Of a stretch of 24,960 bases of DNA, positions 18,228-24,960 are shown one piece after another. The translations under genes were made by a program, and so were the position numbers. The stretch's first letter is position 1. Each line of letters starts with the position of its first letter. The stretch comes from JANWZL01 sp041640815 (GTDB lineage: Bacteria; Pseudomonadota; Gammaproteobacteria; Burkholderiales; Thiobacillaceae): assembly GCA_041640815.1 (NCBI GenBank), contig JBEPZO010000032.1, forward strand, positions 1 to 24,960. Reading direction: 5' to 3'. The notes under the pieces are model-generated. The model was not told the origin of the DNA. It saw nothing but the letters and a program-made list of their open reading frames with translations, and did not search any database.

Positions 18228-19505
18228 CTGTCCGTCTCGGGCCGTCAACAGCACAACACCCCCACGGCGCGCAGCCTGGCGGCCCGCCTGCTGGCGGCGG
18301 TACTCGGGCAAGGACGCAGTCTCGATCATGCCCTGGCGGCGCTCGCTGCCGAGGGGCGGCTGCGCGCGGCGGTGATGGACTTGAGCTATGGCGTGCTCCG
18401 CCGTCTGGGGCTACTCGAGTATTTGCTCAAGCAATTGCTCACCCGCCCGCTCATCGAGCCGGCGATCCGGTATCTCTTGCTGGTCGGCCTGTACGAGTTG
18501 CTCGAAGGGCGTACACCACCCTACGCGGTGGTGAACGAGACCGTCTCTGCGGCGCCGCGGCGGGCGAGCGGCTTGGTCAATGCCGTGCTGCGCAACTTTC
18601 TGCGACGACGCGATTTGCTGCTTACGCAGGCGCAAGACGACCCGCTCGCACGCTGGAACCATCCCGCCTGGTGGGTGGCGCGCCTCAAGCAGGAATATCC
18701 CGAACACTGGCAGGCCATACTCGAGACCTCGAACCAGCACCCGCCCATGACCTTGCGCGTCAATCGACGCCGCACGCGCCTGCAGGACTACCAACTTCGT
18801 CTGTGCGAGGCGGGGCTTGAGGCGGAGCAGACCGGCGATTGGGCGCTGAGGCTTGCGCACCCGGTGCCGGTCGCGCAATTGCCGGGTTTCGCCGACGGGC
18901 TCGTGTCGGTGCAGGATCTCGGCGCGCAATATGCGGCAGCACTGCTCGACTGCCGCGACGGCATGCGCGTGCTGGATGCCTGCGCGGCGCCGGGCGGCAA
19001 GGCCGCTCACCTGCTCGAGTGCCACGACCTTGACCTGACCGCCCTGGATCTGGCGCCTGAGCGCTTAGAGCGGGTCAAGCAGAACCTCGATCGGCTCGGC
19101 CTCAAGGCGCGCCTGCGCGTGGCCGATGCCGCCGCACCGCAAGCTTGGTGGGATGGCCGGCCCTTCGATCGCATCCTGCTCGATGCCCCGTGCACCGGCT
19201 CGGGGGTGGTGCGGCGGCATCCAGATGGCAAATGGCTCAAGCGTGCCGAGGATGCAACACGCCTGGCACAGCGTCAGCTGCAACTAATCGAGGCGCTTTG
19301 GCCCTTGTTGCAGCCAGGTGGTAAATTGCTCTACGCCACCTGCAGCCTGTTTTGGGCGGAGAATCGGGGCGTGGTGCACGCTTTTTTGACGCAACACCCA
19401 GATGCTGCGGAAGAACCGCTGGACCTGCCCGGCGGCAGGCAAGGACAACTGCTGCCGGACGGCCAGCATGACGGATTCTTCTATGCACGCTTGGTCAAGA
19501 CGTAG
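18228..19505 (+). CDS. rsmB: 16S rRNA (cytosine967-C5)-methyltransferase RsmB, probable CTG start
   Basis: 425 residues when read from the CTG at 18228 (E. coli RsmB: 429). It makes m5C967 in 16S rRNA. The N-terminal NusB-like helical domain starts with ARSLAARLLAAVLGQGRSLD and continues through MDLSYGVLRRLG and VNAVLRNFLRR. The SAM-binding domain has VLDACAAPGGKAAHLLE, ALDLAPERLE, ILLDAPCTGSGVVRRHPDG and LYATCSLFWAEN. The two catalytic cysteines fall at 322 and 372, against 325 and 375 in E. coli, which supports the full length. Between the upstream frame and 18372 there is no ATG, GTG or TTG in frame; starting at GTG 18372 would cut off 48 residues of a conserved domain. It is one base after the htpX stop. 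The DUF4390 gene begins inside its 3' end. Confidence 0.9.
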   Translation: MSVSGRQQHNTPTARSLAARLLAAVLGQGRSLDHALAALAAEGRLRAAVMDLSYGVLRRLGLLEYLLKQLLTRPLIEPAIRYLLLVGLYELLEGRTPPYAVVNETVSAAPRRASGLVNAVLRNFLRRRDLLLTQAQDDPLARWNHPAWWVARLKQEYPEHWQAILETSNQHPPMTLRVNRRRTRLQDYQLRLCEAGLEAEQTGDWALRLAHPVPVAQLPGFADGLVSVQDLGAQYAAALLDCRDGMRVLDACAAPGGKAAHLLECHDLDLTALDLAPERLERVKQNLDRLGLKARLRVADAAAPQAWWDGRPFDRILLDAPCTGSGVVRRHPDGKWLKRAEDATRLAQRQLQLIEALWPLLQPGGKLLYATCSLFWAENRGVVHAFLTQHPDAAEEPLDLPGGRQGQLLPDGQHDGFFYARLVKT

Positions 19506-20049
19506 ATTCGTCGCGGTCGTGTTGCTTGGCGCCTTGACGGCGAGTCTGCCCACGGTCACGCCGGCAGAGGGCATTGCCCTGCTACGGGCCGATCTGGAGC
19601 TTCATGGCGAGATCTGGCAGCTGATCGGCGGCTTTGATATCCAGCTTTCATCCACTTTGGAAGATGCCTTGCACCGCGGTGTACAACTGACCTTCGTGCA
19701 GGTTTTCAAGGCACAGCGCCCGCGCAGTTTCTGGTTTGCGGAGGACATCGCCGAAGTCACGCGCGTCATCCGCTTGTCGTACAACGCTCTGCTCAAGCAG
19801 TATTATGCGACGGTCAGTGGGCACACCACCACGCATGCCAGCTTGCAGGAGCTGCTCGAGCATGCCGGTGATTTCAACGACTGGGCCGTATTGCACCAGT
19901 CCCAGGTCAGCCGCAAGCACACTTATGTGCTTGCCGTGCGCATGTACCTAGATACCGCTCAATTACCCAAGCCCTTGCAGGTCAACGCCGTCGCCTCGCA
20001 GCGCTGGCAGCTCGACAGCGGTTGGCGGGAGTGGAATTTCCGGCCATGA
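19468..20049 (+). CDS. DUF4390 family exported protein
   Basis: 193 residues, function unknown. The family is found in betaproteobacteria and some gammaproteobacteria between rsmB and ntrY. Residues about 1-35 are a signal peptide or membrane anchor (basic WSRRRF, then VAVVLLGALTASL), so the rest is probably periplasmic. The mature part contains the family pattern: ELHGEIWQLIGGFDIQLSS, EDALHRGVQLTF, RLSYNALLKQYYAT and the C-terminal WQLDSGWREWNF. The start is uncertain: the ATG at 19468 overlaps rsmB by 38 bp, and the ATG at 19483 is equally possible; both keep the signal peptide. Overlap with rsmB suggests coupled translation. ntrY follows after about 85 nt. Confidence 0.85.
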   Translation: MTDSSMHAWSRRRFVAVVLLGALTASLPTVTPAEGIALLRADLELHGEIWQLIGGFDIQLSSTLEDALHRGVQLTFVQVFKAQRPRSFWFAEDIAEVTRVIRLSYNALLKQYYATVSGHTTTHASLQELLEHAGDFNDWAVLHQSQVSRKHTYVLAVRMYLDTAQLPKPLQVNAVASQRWQLDSGWREWNFRP

Positions 20050-20122
20050 GCTGTGCGTGTGATGTTTGCTTGCTGAGGCAGAGCACAGTAAGGCCGCCAG
20101 CTATTCTAGGGTGCGCGCTTCT

Positions 20123-20126
20123 GAGG
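20123..20126 (+). promoter_or_regulatory. Ribosome binding site favouring the GTG start of ntrY
   Basis: GAGG lies 8 nt before the GTG at 20135. The earlier in-frame candidates, TTG at 20066 and GTG at 20111, have no comparable site. Confidence 0.4.
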
Positions 20127-20134
20127 TTGTTACA

Positions 20135-22264
20135 GTGATTTACCTCCTCCTGGGCGGCTTATTTGTAGGCGGAGGCCTCATCGCGCTTTTGTCGCTCGCC
20201 GCGGCCGATACAGCGTTGTTTGCTGAGAATTTCCCCCTATTGCTCTATCTCAACGCTGGGGCAGTGGTTGCCCTGCTGCTTTTGATTAGCTATCAGATCC
20301 TTTTGCTACGCCGCCGTATCCATGCCGGTATATTTGGTGCCAAGCTGACTGCACGCCTGACGCGCATGTTCGCGCTGATGGCTCTGTGGCCAGGTCTAGT
20401 GGTGTATGCGGTTTCGGTGCAATTTGTCCTCAGGTCCATCGAGACATGGTTCGATGTGCGTATCGAGCGTGCCTTGGAAGGGGGATTAGCGCTCGGCCAA
20501 TCGGCTTTGCAGTATCTAGAGCGTGATCTAGTCAAGAAGGCGGAGACCATGGCGCAGCAACTGGCCGACCAAGCCATCGCCGCGCAGCTCGATCGCCTCA
20601 ATGAGCTGCGCGAGGCGGCGGGCATCCAGGAGGCGGCATTATTCGGCACCGACGGTCGTCTGCTCGGCTTCGCCTCGGGGGACAAGGGAGGGCTCGCACC
20701 ACCGGTGTTGGACCAGGGGGCACTCTGGCAGGTGCGGATGCAGCAGCCCTGGTCCAGAGTGGAGGTTCTTGCCGACAGCACAGGCATGGTGGTGCGAGTG
20801 GCCGTGCCGGTGAATATCGTCACCATGGTCGACTCGTTGCGTATCCTGCAGGTCATCCAGCCCGTGCCGCTGAACCTCGCCGAGTCGGCGATGCAGGTGG
20901 AGGCGGCACGGCGTCAGTATCAGGAGTTGGCGGTCTCCCGCGTGGGCTTGAAGCGGCTCTATGGCCTGTCCTTAACACTCACCCTCGCCATTGCGCTGTT
21001 TACCGCCATTGCGCTCGCCTTCATCCTCTCCACGCGCCTGGCCGCTCCCTTGCGTGCCTTGGCGCGCGGCACGCGTGCGGTGGCTCGCGGCGACTTTAGT
21101 CAGGTGCAAGCGGTCACCAGCCGTGACGAGTTGGGTTTGCTCACCCAGTCGTTCAATCGCATGACGCAGCAGCTCGCCGAGGCACGCAGCGCCGCCGAGG
21201 CGCACCACGACAGCCTGTTGCAGGCCAAGGCCTATCTGGAGGGGGTGCTCGCGCGCCTGACTACTGGCGTGGTTACCTTGGACCATGATCTTTCTGTGCG
21301 CATCGTCAATCCGGCTGCGGCGGCGATCCTCGGTCGCGAGCGCAGCGAACTCACAGGCCGCCCGATCGAACAGTGGGGCGACTTGGATACCCCCCTCAAT
21401 CATCTCGCCCTCGCCATTCGCGAGCACTTTCAGCGCATGCCCCTGTCGAGCTGGCAAGGGCAATGGGAGTACCAGCGCGCGGATGCCCAGCGCATCCTGG
21501 TCCTGCGCGGCGCGCCGCTCACTGCGGATGAATCGCCAGACTATGTCTTGGTGATCGACGACGTGACGCAGCTGGTGCAGGCCCAGCGCGATGCCGCCTG
21601 GGGCGAGGTGGCACGGCGGCTCGCGCATGAGATCAAAAACCCGCTCACGCCGATACAGCTATCCGCCGAGCGCTTGCAGGTCAAGCTTGCCGACCGACTG
21701 GACGAGGCCTCACGCGCCACCCTGGTGCGCTCGACCGAGACCATCATCAACCAGGTGGCGGCGCTCAAAGGCCTGGTGGACGCTTTTTCGCAATATGCGA
21801 AACTACCGGCACCACGCATCGAACCGCTCGACCTCAACGCCTTGATCAAGGAAGTGGCCGTGCTCTACGAGGGTCACCGCCCGGTAAGCCTGAACTTGGC
21901 AGAAGGGCTGCCGCCGGTGGCGGGCGATCCTGCCCTCATCCGCCAGCTATTGCACAATCTGCTCAAGAATGCCGACGAGGCCCTGGTCGATGTCGCCGAG
22001 CCCCGCGTCGAGGTGGCAACACGACGAGTGGAGGCGGGGGTGGAGATGTGTGTCGCGGACAACGGGCCGGGTTTCCCCGAACAGCTGTTCAACCGCCTGT
22101 TCGAGCCCTATGCGACGACCAAGGCCAAGGGCACGGGTCTAGGGCTTGCCGTGGTGCGCAAGATCGTGGAAGAGCACCACGGCGTGATCGAGGTGCGCAA
22201 CGCGGAGGGGGGCGGTGCACGGGTTTGTGTAACCCTCCCGCTTCTGGGGCAAAACGATGAGTGA
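20135..22264 (+). CDS. ntrY: NtrY, membrane sensor histidine kinase
   Basis: 709 residues from the GTG at 20135 (732 from a TTG at 20066). Partner kinase of NtrX. Three N-terminal membrane segments (about 2-22, 34-54 and 78-100) are followed by an extracytoplasmic sensor region, a fourth segment (about 275-299), a HAMP domain with RLAAPLRALARGTRAVARGD, a PAS domain (about 365-480, LTTGVVTLDHDL), the dimerisation domain with the phosphorylated His498 in RRLAHEIKNPLTPIQ, and an ATPase domain with HNLLKNADEAL, DNGPGFP, FEPYATTKAKGTGLGLA. All kinase boxes are intact. The start is uncertain; GAGG 8 nt before 20135 and the family N-terminus favour the GTG. Its last codons overlap ntrX by 8 bp. The signal it senses is unknown here. 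Confidence 0.93.
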   Translation: MIYLLLGGLFVGGGLIALLSLAAADTALFAENFPLLLYLNAGAVVALLLLISYQILLLRRRIHAGIFGAKLTARLTRMFALMALWPGLVVYAVSVQFVLRSIETWFDVRIERALEGGLALGQSALQYLERDLVKKAETMAQQLADQAIAAQLDRLNELREAAGIQEAALFGTDGRLLGFASGDKGGLAPPVLDQGALWQVRMQQPWSRVEVLADSTGMVVRVAVPVNIVTMVDSLRILQVIQPVPLNLAESAMQVEAARRQYQELAVSRVGLKRLYGLSLTLTLAIALFTAIALAFILSTRLAAPLRALARGTRAVARGDFSQVQAVTSRDELGLLTQSFNRMTQQLAEARSAAEAHHDSLLQAKAYLEGVLARLTTGVVTLDHDLSVRIVNPAAAAILGRERSELTGRPIEQWGDLDTPLNHLALAIREHFQRMPLSSWQGQWEYQRADAQRILVLRGAPLTADESPDYVLVIDDVTQLVQAQRDAAWGEVARRLAHEIKNPLTPIQLSAERLQVKLADRLDEASRATLVRSTETIINQVAALKGLVDAFSQYAKLPAPRIEPLDLNALIKEVAVLYEGHRPVSLNLAEGLPPVAGDPALIRQLLHNLLKNADEALVDVAEPRVEVATRRVEAGVEMCVADNGPGFPEQLFNRLFEPYATTKAKGTGLGLAVVRKIVEEHHGVIEVRNAEGGGARVCVTLPLLGQNDE

Positions 22265-23510
22265 GATATTGGTCGTGGACGATGAACCGGGCATCCGTAC
22301 CTTGGTCCAGGAGATCCTGGAAGAAGAAGGCTATGAGGTGCGCCTGGCGGAGAACGGTGAGGCCGCCCGCAAGGCCATGCTGGAAAAGGCGCCCGACTTG
22401 GTGCTACTTGACATCTGGATGCCCGATCTGGATGGCATCAGCCTGCTCAAGGAGTGGGTGAGCAGCGGCCTGGCCAGCATGCCGGTGATCATGATGTCTG
22501 GCCACGGCACGATCCACACTGCGGTTGAGGCCACCCGCCTGGGGGCGTTCGACTTTCTGGAAAAGCCGGTGCCCTACAAGCGGCTGTTGGAGACCGTGCA
22601 AAGGGCCCTGCGCATGGCGCGTAAACCGCCACCGCTGCCTGATGCACTGCCCGAACTTGGCGCGAGTGAGGTTATTCGCCAGCTGATACAGAAGCTCAAG
22701 CATGCTGCCGGGAGCGGGGGGGCTATCCTGCTGTCCAGCGAGCCAGGCGCCGGCGCTGAGGCCTGTGCCCGTTTCTTGCACTTGCCCAAGACTCCCCTGG
22801 TAGAGGTGACGGACTTGGCTCGACTCGCCGATACCCCTTTACAGCTGCTCGCCGAGGCCAAGGGCGGGCTGCTCTACATCCCCGAGATCGGCCACCTTAC
22901 CCCCTTCCAGCAGCGCGGTCTGGAGATGATCTTGGCCAGGCATCAGGATTACGAGGTGCGGGTGGTGTGCGCATGCTCGGTCAACCTGGCGGAGAAAGCG
23001 GCCCAGGGCACCTATTCACGCGATCTTTACAATACCCTGGCGCGGGTGGCGGTGCGGGTGCCCCCCTTGCGCGAGCATGCTGAGGATATCGCGCCGCTCG
23101 CTCGGCAGGTCCTCGAGCAAGAGGCGGCCAAAACCGGTCGGCCACCCGCCGCACTGAGCGACGAGGCCCTAAAGCTACTCACCCGCTATGACTGGCCGGG
23201 TAACCTGGACGAGTTGCGCAACGTGGTGACCAGCCTGGCATTGGCCGCCGAGGGGGGCGTGATCGAGGCCAAGGACGTCCAGGCCATGCTCGGCTTGCCG
23301 GCGCATGAGGCGCCAGAGGTGTTGGGCATCCGCTTGGACCTGCCGCTCAAGGAGGCACGCGACGCCTTCGAGCGGGCCTATCTCAACGCGCTGCTGCGAG
23401 AATGCGGCTGGGTGGTGAGCAAGGCAGCCGCCCGCGCGGGCATGGAACGCACGGCCTTTTACCGCAAGCTCAAGAGCCTGGGCATAGAATTGCCGCCGCG
23501 GAACGAGTAA
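22257..23510 (+). CDS. ntrX: NtrX response regulator with degenerate AAA+ domain
   Basis: 417 residues, shorter than the usual 450-470 of NtrC-family regulators. The receiver domain (1-120) is intact, with D8/D9, phosphoacceptor D52, S81 and K103. The AAA+ domain (about 130-325) is strongly decayed: Walker A reads SEPGAGAE with Ala167 in place of Lys; Walker B reads LLYIPEIG with Pro209 in place of Asp; the GAFTGA loop that touches sigma54 is missing (only about 27 residues between the two Walker motifs); and the Arg-finger segment FREDLYYRL reads YSRDLYNTL. WPGNLDELRNVV is kept. The C-terminal Fis-type helix-turn-helix (about 370-413, SKAAARAGMERTAFYRKLKSLG) looks functional. It probably acts as a DNA-binding regulator without ATPase or sigma54 activation. 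It overlaps ntrY by 8 bp. Confidence 0.92.
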   Translation: MSEILVVDDEPGIRTLVQEILEEEGYEVRLAENGEAARKAMLEKAPDLVLLDIWMPDLDGISLLKEWVSSGLASMPVIMMSGHGTIHTAVEATRLGAFDFLEKPVPYKRLLETVQRALRMARKPPPLPDALPELGASEVIRQLIQKLKHAAGSGGAILLSSEPGAGAEACARFLHLPKTPLVEVTDLARLADTPLQLLAEAKGGLLYIPEIGHLTPFQQRGLEMILARHQDYEVRVVCACSVNLAEKAAQGTYSRDLYNTLARVAVRVPPLREHAEDIAPLARQVLEQEAAKTGRPPAALSDEALKLLTRYDWPGNLDELRNVVTSLALAAEGGVIEAKDVQAMLGLPAHEAPEVLGIRLDLPLKEARDAFERAYLNALLRECGWVVSKAAARAGMERTAFYRKLKSLGIELPPRNE

Positions 23511-23565
23511 CCACTAGCGCAACACGCCGCACTAACCCCCTGTCAGCCTCAACCAGAGCAAGACC

Positions 23566-24939
23566 ATGAAGATCATCATCCTCGGCGCCGGCCAGGTGGG
23601 CTCAAGTCTCGCCGCTAGCCTCGTTTCGGAAGCGAACGACATCACGGTCGTGGATCTCGACGCCGCCAAGCTGGCCGAGCTGCAGGACCGCTACGATCTG
23701 CGCACCGTCGTCGGACATGGCGCACACCCGTCGGTGCTGCGCGCTGCCGGGGCGGAGGATGCCGACATGCTGGTGGCCGTCACCCAGTCGGACGAGACCA
23801 ACATGGTGGCCTGCAAGCTGGCCGCCACCCTGTTCAACATCCCGACCAAGATCGCGCGCATCCGGGCGGCGGACTACATGAATAACCCTGTGCTGTTCCA
23901 GCCCGAAAACATGGCGGTGGACTACACGATCAGCCCGGAGCAGGAGATCACCAATTACTTGCGCCGCCTCATCGACTATCCCGAGTCCTTGCAGGTGGTC
24001 GACTTTGCCAACGGTCGCATACGCCTAGTGGTCGTCAAGGCGCGCGAGGGTGGCCCTCTGGTCGGCCATGAACTGAGGGATCTGCGCCGCCACCTGCCGG
24101 AGCTCGACGCCCGTGTGGCAGCCATCTATCGCCGTGACCGGGCCATCGTGCCAGAGGGCAGCACCGTCATCGAGGATGGCGACGAGGTGTTCTTCGTCGC
24201 CGCCACCGAGAACATCCGCGCGGTGATGAAAGAGATGCGACATGCGGATCAGTCGGTGCGGCGGGTGATGATCGCCGGCGGCGGCAACATCGGCAGCCGC
24301 CTCGCTGCCGCCCTCGAGGACGACTACGAGGTCAAGCTGATGGACCACAACAAGCAGCGGGCCGAGGACCTCGCCCAGCGGTTGCGCCACACCTTGGTGC
24401 TCGTCGGGGATGCCACCGACGAGGAGCTGCTCGTACAGGAGAACGTCGATGAGATGGACGTGTTCTGCGCCCTGACCAACGACGACGAGGACAACATCAT
24501 GTCCTGTATGCTCGCCAAGCGCTTGGGGGCGCGCAAGGTCATCGCCCTGATCAACCGGCCGACCTATGTCGATCTGCTGCAGGGCGGCGAGATCGACATC
24601 GCCCTGTCGCCGGCCCAGGCCACCATCGGCCCGCTGCTGACGCATATCCGGCGCGGTGATGTGACGGTGGTGCACAGCCTAAGGCGCGGCGCGGCCGAGG
24701 CCATGGAGGCCGTGGTGCACGGCGACGAGCGGAGCTCGAAGTTGGTGGGACGCCGCATCGAGCAGGTGCCGTTGCCAGAGGGCGCCAGCATCGGTGCCAT
24801 CCTGCGCGGCGATACCGTGATCATCGCGCACCACGATACCCTGATCCAGCCAGAAGACCACCTCATCATCTTCGTGCCCAACAAGCGGCTGGTGCCACAG
24901 GTCGAGCGTCTTTTCCAGGTCGGGCTGGGCTTTTTCTGA
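23566..24939 (+). CDS. trkA: TrkA, NAD-binding regulatory subunit of Trk potassium uptake
   Basis: 457 residues, essentially the length of E. coli TrkA (458). A cytoplasmic peripheral protein that binds NAD(H) and gates the TrkH/TrkG potassium channel. It has two tandem RCK units: the first Rossmann motif GAGQVG at 7-12 with the acidic residues ITVVDLD, and the second GGGNIGSRLA near residue 238 with VKLMDHN; each is followed by a TrkA-C domain (about 145-225 and 370-457). The ATG at 23566 gives the normal N-terminus MKIIILGAGQVG; only a weak AGAGCAAGA precedes it. It lies 55 nt after ntrX on the same strand. trkH usually follows it, but the window ends 21 bp later. Confidence 0.96.
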   Translation: MKIIILGAGQVGSSLAASLVSEANDITVVDLDAAKLAELQDRYDLRTVVGHGAHPSVLRAAGAEDADMLVAVTQSDETNMVACKLAATLFNIPTKIARIRAADYMNNPVLFQPENMAVDYTISPEQEITNYLRRLIDYPESLQVVDFANGRIRLVVVKAREGGPLVGHELRDLRRHLPELDARVAAIYRRDRAIVPEGSTVIEDGDEVFFVAATENIRAVMKEMRHADQSVRRVMIAGGGNIGSRLAAALEDDYEVKLMDHNKQRAEDLAQRLRHTLVLVGDATDEELLVQENVDEMDVFCALTNDDEDNIMSCMLAKRLGARKVIALINRPTYVDLLQGGEIDIALSPAQATIGPLLTHIRRGDVTVVHSLRRGAAEAMEAVVHGDERSSKLVGRRIEQVPLPEGASIGAILRGDTVIIAHHDTLIQPEDHLIIFVPNKRLVPQVERLFQVGLGFF

Positions 24940-24960
24940 GCGCGTTCGGCTATGCGCAGA

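Noticed and set aside
17254..18375. 373-residue plus-strand frame overlapping fmt and htpX
   Set aside because: Runs across fmt and htpX in another frame with Arg/Ala-rich composition. htpX has clear catalytic motifs.
24952..24960. ATG at the window end as the start of trkH
   Set aside because: Only three codons are visible. trkH often follows trkA, but nothing here can be identified.

Overview
The window is about 25 kb of GC-rich DNA, very probably from the chromosome of a sulfur-oxidising betaproteobacterium of the Thiobacillus / Hydrogenophilales / Nitrosomonadales kind. The reasons are the gene order lysM-dprA-smg (minus strand) divergent from def-fmt-htpX-rsmB-DUF4390-ntrY-ntrX-trkA (plus strand), which is a conserved betaproteobacterial block, and a periplasmic thiosulfate-oxidation pair, soxA-soxX. 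The species cannot be told from the sequence alone. I see no tRNA, rRNA, CRISPR array, insertion sequence or prophage.

Layout. (1) 1-650: a hypothetical protein with a heptad-repeat coiled coil, encoded by tandem 21-bp DNA repeats, joined to a PD-(D/E)XK nuclease-like domain. (2) 663-2302: a self-contained soxA-soxX unit with its own sigma70-like promoter and a clear rho-independent terminator. (3) 2410-3219: tlyA, an S4-domain rRNA 2'-O-methyltransferase. (4) 3426-9972, minus strand: gltB and gltD, the two subunits of NADPH glutamate synthase. They are separated by a 688-bp gap that holds the wreck of a HicAB toxin-antitoxin module. (5) 10096-15738, minus strand: lysM, dprA, smg and topB (envelope LysM protein, DNA uptake/recombination, Smg, topoisomerase III). 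(6) 15821-24939, plus strand: peptide deformylase, Met-tRNA formyltransferase, HtpX protease, 16S rRNA m5C967 methyltransferase, a DUF4390 protein, the NtrY/NtrX two-component system and the TrkA potassium-uptake regulator.

How the genes work together. SoxAX begins thiosulfate oxidation in the periplasm by loading the substrate onto SoxYZ, which is not encoded here. GltBD makes glutamate from glutamine and 2-oxoglutarate. Def and Fmt are the two enzymes of the N-formylmethionine cycle. RsmB and TlyA modify rRNA. HtpX is a membrane quality-control protease. NtrY/NtrX is a membrane sensor and response regulator next to the K+ uptake regulator TrkA.

Most of the window is core genome. The points that deserve a second look are: the decayed hicAB pair between gltB and gltD (each gene carries several independent lesions); an rsmB whose full-length family N-terminus is open but has only a CTG codon as start, preceded by a good Shine-Dalgarno; an NtrX whose AAA+ domain has lost the Walker A Lys, the Walker B Asp, both Arg-finger positions and the GAFTGA loop; a candidate htpX promoter overlapping the fmt stop codon with a sigma32-like look; and dyad symmetries in the gltB and def/lysM promoter regions. 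I did not find a convincing wholly new system.
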